64,000 nt of DNA from Coleofasciculus sp. FACHB-1120 (GTDB taxonomy: Bacteria > Cyanobacteriota > Cyanobacteriia > Cyanobacteriales > FACHB-T130): assembly GCF_014698845.1 (NCBI RefSeq), contig NZ_JACJTV010000023.1, positions 1 through 64,000 of the forward strand. The letters run 5' to 3'. The position numbers and the translations under genes are program-made. Below the pieces are notes generated by a model, which had not been told where the DNA came from, made no database searches, and saw only the letters and a list, made by a program, of their open reading frames with translations. Shown in pieces: positions 45,374 to 55,048 of this stretch (position 1 is its first letter; every line of letters starts with the position of its first letter).

Positions 45374-45405
45374 AAAAAAAGATTTTCGCTATTAGGAGTT
45401 GCGCG

Positions 45406-46581
45406 ATGAGGATTTTGGTCGCCAGTCACACTTATATTGTTGACCTCAACTGCGAGAAACTAAGGGCGTTAGCTCAACTGGAACCCGGAATTGAAGTAAC
45501 TGTCGTTGTACCTCGCCGGTGGCAGCCTGGGGGTGTCCAAAATAAGACGATTGAAACTCAGCTACGTCAAGAAGGCTCTTTTCAAATCGTGCCGATTTCT
45601 AATTTCAGCCAGAACAACCAAGGAATGCTGACCTTTGGGGCTGATTTAATTTCATTGTTGCGCCAGTTTCGACCCCAAATTATTCAAGTAGAACAGGGTT
45701 CAAAAGCTTTAGGGTATGCTCAGCTGATTACGCTCAATCGAGTGTTGGGGTTAAAGGCGAAAAATGTGTTTTTTACCTGGTGGAACTTGCCCTACGAGCT
45801 AAAATTTCCGGTTTCTTTGCTAGAAGCTTATAATCTCCGACATACTCACGGACTGATTGCCGGAAATCAAGATGGTGTGGATATCTTGCAGCAGCGCGGC
45901 TACCACGGCCTTAGCAAGGTGATGCCGCAGCTGGGTGTAGATGACAGACTGTTCTCGCCAACACCCCAGCCAGAATTGGCAGCAAAACTGGGGATTCAAC
46001 CGGATGAGTTTGTGGTCGGGTTTGTGGGGCGGTTTGTGGAGGAAAAAGGGCTGCTGACGCTGATGGAAGCGTTGAAAGGCTTACAATCACGCCCCTGGAA
46101 ATTGCTTTTACTCGGTCGCGGCCCATTGCAGTCAGTACTACTAGAACAAGCCGCTGAGGCGGGGATTAAAGATAGATTGATTTTGGTGGAAAGCGTTCCC
46201 CATGACGCAGTCCCCTGTTATATCAACTTGATGAATACCCTAGTGTTACCTTCGGAAACGACTTATAAGTTTAAAACTTTGACAGCCGCTGGTTGGAAGG
46301 AACAGTTTGGTCATGTGCTGATTGAAGCGATGGCTTGCCAAGTGCCTGTAATTGGTTCTGATTCCGGGGAAATTCCGCACGTCATTGGAGATGCGGGGTT
46401 AATCTTTCCAGAGAAAGATGCAGCAGCTTTGCAAAATTGCCTAGGGCAATTGATGGAACAACCAGATTTAGCCCAGAAGTTGGGTAAGCTGGGTTATGAA
46501 CGAGCGATCGCGCAATATACAAATATTGCATTAGCCAAGCAGCAATTAGATTTCTATCAACAGTTAGTCAAGAGTCAGTAG
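45406..46581 (+). CDS. hpsO: Glycosyltransferase family 4, HpsO-like
   Basis: A 391-residue GT-B enzyme. MRILVASHTYIVDLNCEKL is its N-terminal Rossmann start. The donor half shows VGFVGRFVEEKG near residue 205 and GHVLIEAMACQVPVIGSDSG near residue 305, with its conserved Glu residues. It lies between two other glycosyltransferase genes on the same strand and is likely part of the same polysaccharide pathway. Donor sugar unknown. Confidence 0.8.
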   Translation: MRILVASHTYIVDLNCEKLRALAQLEPGIEVTVVVPRRWQPGGVQNKTIETQLRQEGSFQIVPISNFSQNNQGMLTFGADLISLLRQFRPQIIQVEQGSKALGYAQLITLNRVLGLKAKNVFFTWWNLPYELKFPVSLLEAYNLRHTHGLIAGNQDGVDILQQRGYHGLSKVMPQLGVDDRLFSPTPQPELAAKLGIQPDEFVVGFVGRFVEEKGLLTLMEALKGLQSRPWKLLLLGRGPLQSVLLEQAAEAGIKDRLILVESVPHDAVPCYINLMNTLVLPSETTYKFKTLTAAGWKEQFGHVLIEAMACQVPVIGSDSGEIPHVIGDAGLIFPEKDAAALQNCLGQLMEQPDLAQKLGKLGYERAIAQYTNIALAKQQLDFYQQLVKSQ

Positions 46582-46617
46582 TCCTTAGAAACTGACAACT
46601 AACACCTGACAAACAAA

Positions 46618-47799
46618 ATGAAAATTTTACAAATTGTCCCTTCGATTTCTTTAGTTTATGGGGGTCCCAGTCAGATGGTTTTGGGGCTATCAGAAGCACT
46701 GGCGTCTGAAGGGGTAGAGGTGACGGTACTAACAACAAATAGCAACGGAGATGTCGGTCAGCCGCCCTTGGATGTGCCTCTCGACCGTCCGGTGGAACAA
46801 AACGGTTATCAGGTGCGTTACTTTCCCTGTTCTCCGTTCCGGCGCTATAAGTTTTCTCTGGATTTGTTGCGCTGGTTAGCAGGACACGCCGCTGAATTTG
46901 ATTTAGCTCATATCCATGCTTTATTTTCGCCTGTAACCACAGCGGCGGCGACTGTGGCGCGATCGCACCATTTACCCTATTTAATGCGTCCTCTGGGGAC
47001 GCTAGACCCCGCAGATTTACGCAAGAAGAAGCAGTTGAAGCAAATTTATGCGGCACTGCTAGAACGTCCCAATTTAGCAGGTGCGGCAGGAATTCACTTC
47101 ACCAGCCCCCAAGAAGCCAAGATTTCCGAACGCTTCGGAACTTCAACGCCGGACGTGGTAATTCCCTTGGGCGTCAAGCAGCCAACGATGCTCCCGAAAG
47201 GTCAAGCTAGAAGAGAATTAGGCATTCCGGAGACTCAGCCTTTGCTGCTGTTTATGTCTCGGATAGACCCGAAAAAGGGGCTAAATCTACTGATCCCAGC
47301 CTTGGAAAAACTTTTAGAAGAGGGCGCTGATTTCCATTTTGTGCTGGCGGGTGGGAACCCCCAAGATCCAACCTATGAGAACAAAATTCGCGAACAATTG
47401 CAAACGTCACCTTTACGCGATCGCACCACTATAACTGGATTTGTAACGGGTGAGTCGAAAACTGCTTTGCTACAAGATGCCGATTTATTTGTCCTACCTT
47501 CTTACTACGAAAACTTTGGCATTGCTGTAGCAGAGGCAATGTGTAATGGAACCCCAGTGGTAATTTCGGACCAAGTTTATATCTGGGAGGAAATTCAGCA
47601 AGCAGAAGCTGGCTGGGTTTGCGCTTGCGACGTGGATACTTTAACTGAACAATTACGTGAGGCACTGGCTGATGCTTCGGAACGACAGCGGCGGGGAATC
47701 AATGCCCAAGAGTACGCTTTGAAAAATTACAGTTGGAAAGCGATCGCTAAAGCAACTATCAAAGCTTACGAGAATATTATTAATAAATTAAGTAAGTAA
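46618..47799 (+). CDS. hpsP: Glycosyltransferase family 4, HpsP-like
   Basis: A 393-residue GT4 enzyme. It starts MKILQIVPSISLVYGGPSQM, with the Gly-Gly acceptor loop. The donor half shows FMSRIDPKKGLNLL near residue 208 and YYENFGIAVAEAMCNGTPV near residue 295. The gap to the HpsO-like gene is only 36 bases, so the two are co-transcribed. It is the last gene of the hps-like block. Confidence 0.8.
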   Translation: MKILQIVPSISLVYGGPSQMVLGLSEALASEGVEVTVLTTNSNGDVGQPPLDVPLDRPVEQNGYQVRYFPCSPFRRYKFSLDLLRWLAGHAAEFDLAHIHALFSPVTTAAATVARSHHLPYLMRPLGTLDPADLRKKKQLKQIYAALLERPNLAGAAGIHFTSPQEAKISERFGTSTPDVVIPLGVKQPTMLPKGQARRELGIPETQPLLLFMSRIDPKKGLNLLIPALEKLLEEGADFHFVLAGGNPQDPTYENKIREQLQTSPLRDRTTITGFVTGESKTALLQDADLFVLPSYYENFGIAVAEAMCNGTPVVISDQVYIWEEIQQAEAGWVCACDVDTLTEQLREALADASERQRRGINAQEYALKNYSWKAIAKATIKAYENIINKLSK

Positions 47800-48023
47800 G
47801 TAATAAACAAGTAGGGAGTTAGGACGATTTCTCGCGAGACAAACTTGGAAATCTCCCAGTCGCTGAAAGTGTTTCCCCTTCCTTGATGAGAACCGGGGAT
47901 TTTGCAGTCCATCGCACTCAGGAATGTCTTTAGCAGGGGATTTTCAGTTGCCTAGAGTGACAATAGGGAGCTAACCTTTAAACTCTAAATTAGTCCCTCC
48001 CCCGATCAATCCTAGAACCAATT

Positions 48024-49172
48024 ATGACCCTAACCTCCTCGATTAACAACACGACTCGGCTGCAACTTGCCCCTTTAGAAATCCCAACTCGTCTGCTGCT
48101 GGGTCCAGGTCCATCCAATGCCCATCCCGCCGTCCTTCAGGCGATGAATACCCCTCCGGTGGGGCACCTCGATCCAGCATTTTTAACCCTGATGGACGAA
48201 ATCCAGATGTTGCTGCGCTATGTTTGGCAGACAGAAAACTCTCTCACTATTGCAGTCAGCGGTACGGGAACGGCAGCAATGGAAGCAACCCTTGCCAACG
48301 CCACCGAACCCGGTGATGTGGTTCTGGTGGGCGTTAACGGGTACTTCGGCAACCGTCTCGTGGATATGGCAGGACGATATGGTGCGGATGTGCGAACGAT
48401 TACCAAACCTTGGGGGCAGGTGTTCCCCATAGACGAACTCCGAACTGCCTTAGAAACTCATCGCCCCGCGATTCTGGCTTTAGTCCATGCCGAGACATCC
48501 ACGGGGGCACGCCAACCGTTAGAAGGAGTTGGCGACCTCTGTCGTGAATTTGACTGTCTGCTATTGGTGGATAGTGTTACCAGTCTGGGGGGCGTGCCCT
48601 TGTTTCTGGATGAGTGGAAGGTTGACTTAGCTTATAGCTGTAGCCAGAAAGGGTTAGGTTGTCCTCCCGGTGCTTCGCCGTTTACGATGGGTTCCCGTGC
48701 AGTAGAGAAATTGCAACAACGTGGCACGAAGGTGGCTAACTGGTATTTAGATATGACCTTGTTGAGTAAGTATTGGGGCAAGGAACGCACCTATCACCAC
48801 ACTGCCCCGATTAACTTGTACTATGCTCTGCGGGAAGCGTTGCGTTTGATTGCAGAAGAAGGAATCGAAAATAGCTGGACGCGCCATCAAAAGAACGTCG
48901 AGTATCTCTGGGAAGGGTTAGAAAACTTAGGACTCGATCTGCACGTTAAACGAGAGTTTCGCCTGCCAACCCTGACAACGGTTTGCATTCCAGAAGGTGT
49001 GGATGGCAAAGCGATCGCGCGTCAGCTGCTCAACGAACACAATATCGAAATTGGGGGCGGACTGGGCGAACTCGCGGGTAAAGTCTGGCGTGTCGGTCTT
49101 ATGGGATTCAACAGTCGTCCAGAGACTGTGGATCGCCTCTTGGACGCATTGAAACAGGTCTTACCTCATTAG
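48024..49172 (+). CDS. Class V aminotransferase (alanine-glyoxylate type)
   Basis: A 382-residue PLP enzyme. The cofactor Lys is in YSCSQKGLGCPPG near residue 210, and LLLGPGPSNAHPAVLQAM at the start is the substrate-binding glycine loop. VHAETSTGARQPL and LLVDSVTSLGG (with the PLP-binding Asp) lie between. Family members convert glyoxylate to glycine with alanine or serine, which fits photorespiration. Homologues have been misnamed as a soluble hydrogenase subunit in cyanobacteria. A strong palindrome follows 37 bases after the stop. Confidence 0.9.
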   Translation: MTLTSSINNTTRLQLAPLEIPTRLLLGPGPSNAHPAVLQAMNTPPVGHLDPAFLTLMDEIQMLLRYVWQTENSLTIAVSGTGTAAMEATLANATEPGDVVLVGVNGYFGNRLVDMAGRYGADVRTITKPWGQVFPIDELRTALETHRPAILALVHAETSTGARQPLEGVGDLCREFDCLLLVDSVTSLGGVPLFLDEWKVDLAYSCSQKGLGCPPGASPFTMGSRAVEKLQQRGTKVANWYLDMTLLSKYWGKERTYHHTAPINLYYALREALRLIAEEGIENSWTRHQKNVEYLWEGLENLGLDLHVKREFRLPTLTTVCIPEGVDGKAIARQLLNEHNIEIGGGLGELAGKVWRVGLMGFNSRPETVDRLLDALKQVLPH

Positions 49173-49209
49173 TTGAGAATTGAGGGTGCTAAGAGAAACG
49201 CACCCTCCA

Positions 49210-49235
49210 AAAAGGCGATCGCGCGATCGCCTTTT
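49210..49235 (+). terminator. 26-base perfect palindrome, likely terminator
   Basis: AAAAGGCGATCGCGCGATCG plus CCTTTT forms a perfect palindrome of 26 bases built from two overlapping HIP1 sites. Its arm is GC-rich and ends in T4 on either strand. It lies 37 bases after the aminotransferase stop and fits an intrinsic terminator, although the T tract is short. Confidence 0.65.
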
Positions 49236-49591
49236 GTCCCAGTTCTGTCTGTCGTGATTCATCAATTTAGTGCCCAGCCTCTAATCAGGCTGTGGCAGCA
49301 TTTTTATCCCATTTCACTTTACATCTGCAACAGCTCCGTCTATTGCCTCCAATTCCTCAAGGGTTGGTCGAATCAGATTAGCATCAAAAAGTGAATTAAT
49401 ATTAGAAAGTGGAAAGTGTTGTAGTTATGTATATTTCTGGCTAAATGATGATGCCAGTTCATATCTCTTTATTAACCACATCTGTAATCCAATTTTGTTT
49501 TTTTTGGCAATATATATCACGCCCATCTCTTCGCTAGTTTCTGGGTAATTATTGTGAGATAGGATGCCAGAAAGAAGGAGAAAAAAGAAAG
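49236..49591. other. Spacer upstream of recJ
   Basis: About 355 AT-rich bases. It should hold the recJ promoter. AAGGAG at 49575-49580, about 11 bases before the recJ start, is a good ribosome binding site. No ORF or RNA gene is seen. Confidence 0.5.
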
Positions 49592-51964
49592 ATGTCACAG
49601 CAGCAACTTCAATGGCAAATCCATTCAACGGTTGAACCACCGGCGGCATTTATTGAAGAAGTCAGACTCCACGCCCCAGGATTACCCGGACATTATGCCG
49701 CACAGATGTTGTGGCAACGGGGGATTCGCGATATTGAGCAATTATCGGGGTTTTTAAATCCTCAGTTGTATCATCCGGCAAGTCCGTTTGAATTTGGGCA
49801 GGAAATGCAATGGGCTGTAGAAAGATTAATCAAAGCCCGTAACGCTGGGGAAAAAGTTGCCATTTGGGGAGATTTTGACGCTGATGGGATTACTGCAACA
49901 TCGGTTCTCTGGGATGGACTGGGACAGTTTTTTACCCAGCAGCAGCTAGTTTATTACATTCCTAATCGTTTAACCGAGTCTCATGGACTCAATGAACGGG
50001 GAATTGACGCCCTTGCCCAAGAGGGAACGAAGCTAATTGTAACTTGCGACACTGGCAGCACAAATCTGAAGGAAATTGAATATGCTCATCAGCTAGAGAT
50101 TGATGTAATTGTCACAGATCACCACACCTTGCCAGAGGAACGTCCAGCGTTGACAGCTATCATCAACCCCCGCTATTTATCCAATGAACATCCGATGTTT
50201 CACCTTTCCGGTGTGGCAGTTGCCTATAAGTTAGTAGAAGCACTTTATGAAACTTTGCCGGATGTTCCTCAACAGCCATTAGAAGATTTATTGGATTTAG
50301 TAGCAATTGGTTTAATTGCTGATTTAGTGCAGTTAAGCGGTGATTGTCGCTACCTGGCACAGCGAGGAATTTCAGTGCTGCAACAACAAACCAAAAAGCG
50401 AAATCGTCCTGGGGTTGCGCGTCTATTAGAATTGTGTCAGAAAAGTGGCGATCGCCCAACGGACATTTCTTTCGGTCTTGGCCCTAGAATTAATGCGGTT
50501 AGCCGCATTCAAGGCGATGCTTCTTTCTGTGTGGAGTTACTCACCAGCCGCGATGAAAAGCGCTGTCAGCAGTTGGCATTAGAAACAGAATTAGCCAATG
50601 CCCGTCGTAAATCGTTGCAAAAAGATGTCGCCACTGAAGTTAATAAAAAATTAAGCCAGTTGGACTTATCAACTACCAGCGTTATTGTTCTTTGTGATAC
50701 TCAATGGCCTGTCGGGGTTTTGGGTTTAGTCGCGGGGCAAGTGGCGCAGGAAACGGGGCGTCCTACGATTTTGTTAAGTACAGAGGGCGACTTGAGTGAA
50801 AACGCTTTAGCACGCGGTTCCGCCCGTTCTGTGAATCAAGTCGATCTTTACCAGTTGGTGAAAGCGCAAGAACACCTCTTACATCGATTTGGCGGTCATC
50901 CCTTTGCGGCTGGGTTGAGTCTCCTAGTTGATAAAATTCCCCTGTTTACAGAAGCTGTTAACCAGCAATTGCGAGCTTCTGTAGGTACCCCAGATGGGAC
51001 ACCTTTAGCGCCGATTGTGCAGGCAGATTTGGTGTGTACGGTCAGTGAATTAGGAAGAGATTTATTTTGGGAGCTGAAACTATTAGAACCCTGCGGAATG
51101 GGCAATCCCGCACCAAAACTGCTCATTCAAAATTGCTGGTTTGAGAATAGTTGGAATAGCAATACTCAGGACTTAAAAGGCGCAAAAGTTCAATATATCA
51201 AAACTACTTTTAAAATTCGGGATGACTCTTGCGAAACTGGATTTTCAGGAATCTGGTGGGGACATTATAAGGAAGAACTACCCCAAGGTAGATGCGATGC
51301 AATTGTCGAGCTTGATTTTAATAGCTACGAAAATCCCAATAAAGGGATCAGACCTCACTATGAAGTGCGGATAATTGCCGTGCGTTCTTTAGAACAGCCG
51401 CAGCCGTTAGGCACTCCGAACCAGATAGACTGGATTTTAGACTGTCGTGAGGAGTCCGCACTTGCTACTGCTGCGCTATCAGTGTTGCCAGTTCGAGAGT
51501 GCCCCAGTAGCTGGGATGAGTTGCAAGTGTGGTTCAGGCGGGCGATTCAGGCAAATCAAACCCTCGCGATCGCTTATCCTCCCCCAGAACCTGTTCCCCC
51601 CAGCCAAATCTGGCTGCAGCTGTTAGGAATTGCCAAATACCTCAGTCGCACGGGTCAAGAGGCGACGTATACTCAACTGCACCAGAAGTTGGGGATTAGC
51701 GATCGCACTTTGCAACTCGGATTAGAAGCAATCTCTCATCTCGGCTTCCATGTCAAACAACTCGACTGGATAATTCAAGTCACTTGGCATCCCCAGGAAA
51801 ATGCCCCTCATTTTGATTTAGAGAATGGACAATTGCCGAAAGCAGAGGAAGCCATCGAACAATTTATTGCAGCCGTTCAAGAAGAAAAATTTCGCCAAAG
51901 GTACTTTTATGAAATTCCTTTGTCTACCATTCAAGCGATGGCTTCTCAAACTACTATTTATTAA
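49592..51964 (+). CDS. recJ: Single-stranded-DNA exonuclease RecJ
   Basis: A 790-residue DHH-family 5'-3' exonuclease acting in recombination and mismatch repair. Metal motifs: WGDFDADGITATS near residue 92, TCDTGS near 150, VTDHHTLPE near 172, and GLIADLVQ near 240. The DHHA1 domain contains RFGGHPFAAGLSL near residue 430. After about residue 585 is a C-terminal extension ending with a winged-helix-like part (QEATYTQLHQKLGISDRTLQ). That makes it longer than E. coli RecJ (577 residues), as usual for cyanobacteria. Confidence 0.95.
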   Translation: MSQQQLQWQIHSTVEPPAAFIEEVRLHAPGLPGHYAAQMLWQRGIRDIEQLSGFLNPQLYHPASPFEFGQEMQWAVERLIKARNAGEKVAIWGDFDADGITATSVLWDGLGQFFTQQQLVYYIPNRLTESHGLNERGIDALAQEGTKLIVTCDTGSTNLKEIEYAHQLEIDVIVTDHHTLPEERPALTAIINPRYLSNEHPMFHLSGVAVAYKLVEALYETLPDVPQQPLEDLLDLVAIGLIADLVQLSGDCRYLAQRGISVLQQQTKKRNRPGVARLLELCQKSGDRPTDISFGLGPRINAVSRIQGDASFCVELLTSRDEKRCQQLALETELANARRKSLQKDVATEVNKKLSQLDLSTTSVIVLCDTQWPVGVLGLVAGQVAQETGRPTILLSTEGDLSENALARGSARSVNQVDLYQLVKAQEHLLHRFGGHPFAAGLSLLVDKIPLFTEAVNQQLRASVGTPDGTPLAPIVQADLVCTVSELGRDLFWELKLLEPCGMGNPAPKLLIQNCWFENSWNSNTQDLKGAKVQYIKTTFKIRDDSCETGFSGIWWGHYKEELPQGRCDAIVELDFNSYENPNKGIRPHYEVRIIAVRSLEQPQPLGTPNQIDWILDCREESALATAALSVLPVRECPSSWDELQVWFRRAIQANQTLAIAYPPPEPVPPSQIWLQLLGIAKYLSRTGQEATYTQLHQKLGISDRTLQLGLEAISHLGFHVKQLDWIIQVTWHPQENAPHFDLENGQLPKAEEAIEQFIAAVQEEKFRQRYFYEIPLSTIQAMASQTTIY

Positions 51965-52071
51965 AAAATGAGTGGGCGATCGCATTTGTTAGCGGCGTGA
52001 GTGCAGGGCGCGATCGCTTCATGGAATCCTTTGATTCCAGAAATTGATTGAATGATGATGTCATGCAAGCC

Positions 52072-53958
52072 TCAATCGCACTGCCAAATCTTGATAGTAT
52101 GATCCCGGCTGCCACTCACTAAAGTCTGCCCATCGGGACTAATTGCGATCGCATTCACATCTTTTGAATGCCCCTCAAGAGTATGTAAGACTTCTCCACT
52201 CGCCAAGTGCCACAGCTTAATCGTGGCATCTGCACTGCCACTTACGAGCGTTTGCCGATTCGGGCTGAAAGCAACCGCCCTCACCCAGTCTGAATGTCCC
52301 TCCAGGGTGCTGAGTAGTTGACAGCTATTGAGATCCCACAATTTAATCGTGTTATCGCTACTGCCACTAGCGAGGATTCTCCCATTGGGGCTGAAGGCGA
52401 TCGCATTGACATCTCTGGAATGCCCCACTAAAGTCTCCAACACTTGACCGCTACCCAGATCCCACAACGTAATACTGTTGTCACTACTTCCACTGGCGAG
52501 GATGTGTCCATTCGGGCTAATTGCAACGGAATTCACCCCGCGTGAATTCCGAAAGGTGTGTAATAGTTCGCCGCTATCCAGGTGCCAAATCTTGATAGTT
52601 TGGTCATCGCTACCGCTAGCGATCGCTTGTCCATCCGGGCTAATCGCGACAGATATAGAGATAACCGAGTCTAAATGCCCCGCAATTGTACAATTCACAG
52701 TACCCGCAGGCAAGCTCCACAATTTCAGGGTGTTGTCTACACTTCCACTTGCCAGGAGTTGACCGTTTGGGCTAAAAGCCACGGTTAAAACCGGCTTAGA
52801 ATGCTCAAGGAGAGAATTCAGCAATTTGCCAGTTTTCAGATCCCACAACTTGATCGTGCGATCGAAACCCCCACTAGCGAGAATTTGAGCATCTGGGCTA
52901 ATTGCAACTGACCCAATCGAGCTTAGATGATCCGTGAGTGTGCTTACCGCTTTCCAGGTCTGAGTTCGTAGCCTTGGTGAAGAGAGGAGAATGGTCGGTC
53001 TAGCGGTTGCTGATGAAAATTGTCTCAGTGGCGGTGGGAGTGGCAGTTGTTGTTGTGGCGCGATCGCTGCTAGATTCTTCTGGGGATTCAAATCTTCCAG
53101 TACCTCAGCCACTGATTGATATCGCTTTTTAGTGCCATTTTCGATTAGTTTGTCCAGAATCCGACCGAGTTCCTCGCTAACTGGATTATTGACCAAATAA
53201 TGCCGCCACACCCAAGCATCCTCAGCGGTATCAAATAAATCAAAAGGAGAAACTTGAGTTAGTAAATAGATGCACGTCACCCCCAAACTGTACAAATCGC
53301 TGGCAAAAACGGATTTTCCCCTAATTTGTTCGGGGGCAATATATTCAGGAGTACCAATCGTGGTTCCAGTTTTCAGCAGCGCTGTTCCCGTCACATATTT
53401 CGCCGCCCCAAAGTCAACCAGAACTATCTGTCCATCAGTTCGACGAATGATGTTAGCAGGTTTGATATCCCGATGAATGACGTTGTGTAAGTGGATAAAC
53501 TTCAGGACAGGCAGCAAACTGTGAAATAACTCCCAAATCTGGGTTTCTTTAAATGCACCTTCTAAGACCAGTGCTTGAGCTAAATTTTGCCCCTGGATAA
53601 ACTGTTGGACTAAATATTGCTGGTTATCTTGGCTAAAATGTGCCAACAGTTCGGGAATCTGTGGATGTTTGCCTAATTCATCCAACCGCACTGCTTCTTG
53701 TTTAAATAATTCTGCTGCTTTTTGGGCGTTGTTGGTGCCTAATGCTTGGGGAGCAAACTGCTTGATTACGCAACGCGGCTTCGAGGGTTTGTCTTCATCT
53801 ACTGCCAAGAAGGTTTTGCCAAAGCCACCTTGACCAATGAGCTTGATAGCTCGGTAGCGCTCTCTTAGCAATAATTTCGAGCCACAACCTTGGCAAAATT
53901 TACTCCCATTTGGATTGCTGGTGGCTGTCAGGCAATCGGGATTCAGACAATAGCTCAT
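52072..53958 (-). CDS. Ser/Thr protein kinase with seven WD40 repeats
   Basis: A 628-residue eukaryotic-type kinase. The N-terminus has a four-Cys zinc ribbon (Cys4, Cys9, Cys22, Cys25). The kinase domain of about 33-295 shows the glycine loop IGQGGFGKTFLA, catalytic VIHRDIKPANII, and VDFGAAKYV. Residues of about 338-628 form seven WD40 repeats (for example LASGSSDNTIKLWDLNS), enough for one beta propeller. It would phosphorylate a partner recruited by the propeller. It is convergent with recJ. Confidence 0.95.
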   Translation of the reverse strand: MSYCLNPDCLTATSNPNGSKFCQGCGSKLLLRERYRAIKLIGQGGFGKTFLAVDEDKPSKPRCVIKQFAPQALGTNNAQKAAELFKQEAVRLDELGKHPQIPELLAHFSQDNQQYLVQQFIQGQNLAQALVLEGAFKETQIWELFHSLLPVLKFIHLHNVIHRDIKPANIIRRTDGQIVLVDFGAAKYVTGTALLKTGTTIGTPEYIAPEQIRGKSVFASDLYSLGVTCIYLLTQVSPFDLFDTAEDAWVWRHYLVNNPVSEELGRILDKLIENGTKKRYQSVAEVLEDLNPQKNLAAIAPQQQLPLPPPLRQFSSATARPTILLSSPRLRTQTWKAVSTLTDHLSSIGSVAISPDAQILASGGFDRTIKLWDLKTGKLLNSLLEHSKPVLTVAFSPNGQLLASGSVDNTLKLWSLPAGTVNCTIAGHLDSVISISVAISPDGQAIASGSDDQTIKIWHLDSGELLHTFRNSRGVNSVAISPNGHILASGSSDNSITLWDLGSGQVLETLVGHSRDVNAIAFSPNGRILASGSSDNTIKLWDLNSCQLLSTLEGHSDWVRAVAFSPNRQTLVSGSADATIKLWHLASGEVLHTLEGHSKDVNAIAISPDGQTLVSGSRDHTIKIWQCD

Positions 53959-54039
53959 ACGGGCAACGAATCAGCTGAGTGAGTCTATCGTAACCGTGTC
54001 AGCAGCCGAATCATCGCACTATAAGTGACCCAGCGATCG

Positions 54040-54753
54040 CTACTGAATATTTCCCTGGTGTTCGCACTTAAAACCCCTTTGACGCCAATCTTTGATATCT
54101 ACATCCTTCAGGGGAATTAATTTTGAGCATTTAGGTTCATATACCTGACTCACCGTCGCCCACAACAAGCTACGAAATACGTCCAATCCTGTCTTGAAAG
54201 AGGATTCTCGATTGCCAGGAATGCCTTGTTCCGGAACAATTTCTGGCTCTACCCAAATGCCATGAACGCCTATGAGAATCTGTGCCAGCCACTTAGCTCG
54301 CGGTAGATGGGTGCCGGAAGTGATTAATTTGACTTTTTTTACTCCCCACTCGCGTAAAATCGGCACACCATAGTAGAAGTTGCCAAAGGTGGAGTCTGCA
54401 CACTTTTCTAACCAAACTTGCTCTATCGGAGCATTTTCCCGTTGAAAAATTAGCAAAATGCAAGGTTCGGCAGAACCTTGAGAAATTAATATACGGGTTT
54501 TCGGGTATTCTTTTGCTAGCTGAGCTACGTATATTTCCCTACCAATACTACCGCCTAAAACAAAATAGGCATCCACTTTCCCGGACGCTGCCGAGCGCAG
54601 AGTTAGCATAATAGTTAATAACCATGTCCCCAAGATGACGCTAAAGATAGCGATTCCCGGTAGCAGAAGTCGTCGCCATCGTCTGAAACTACCCGGACTA
54701 GCTGAGTTGATGCGATCGCGCACAGTAAAACTACCTCTGCGTTTTCCGGGCAT
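54040..54753 (-). CDS. YdcF/DUF218 family membrane protein
   Basis: A 237-residue protein with a basic N-terminus, one transmembrane helix (about residues 29-50) and a DUF218 domain: KVDAYFVLGGSIGREIYVAQ, ILISQGSAEPC, STFGNFYYGVPILREWGVKKV, and ITSGTHLPRAKW. The family includes proteins linked to envelope and vancomycin-related functions, but its activity is not settled. It is transcribed alone. Confidence 0.82.
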   Translation of the reverse strand: MPGKRRGSFTVRDRINSASPGSFRRWRRLLLPGIAIFSVILGTWLLTIMLTLRSAASGKVDAYFVLGGSIGREIYVAQLAKEYPKTRILISQGSAEPCILLIFQRENAPIEQVWLEKCADSTFGNFYYGVPILREWGVKKVKLITSGTHLPRAKWLAQILIGVHGIWVEPEIVPEQGIPGNRESSFKTGLDVFRSLLWATVSQVYEPKCSKLIPLKDVDIKDWRQRGFKCEHQGNIQ

Positions 54754-55048
54754 TTTGAGACTTTGAGTAGGGTATTGAACCGATGCTTAACACTACTTTA
54801 GCTAGCCAACCAATTTTGTTGTTCTTTTACTGTGGTGGCGATTACACTTAGGTATACAAAAATTTTTAGGAGAGTCTAGTTAAATTTAGACTGTTATCCT
54901 TGTTACAGAGACGAATAAGGAGGACACTGGGCGAACTGGCACAAAATTCATGCAGCCTGGTTAATTAACCTGAGTATCTTGGAAATAGTTCGTTTCAGGC
55001 GTCACGCGGTATCTACACATTAAACCCCACCCGTTCGAGCCATCGTTC

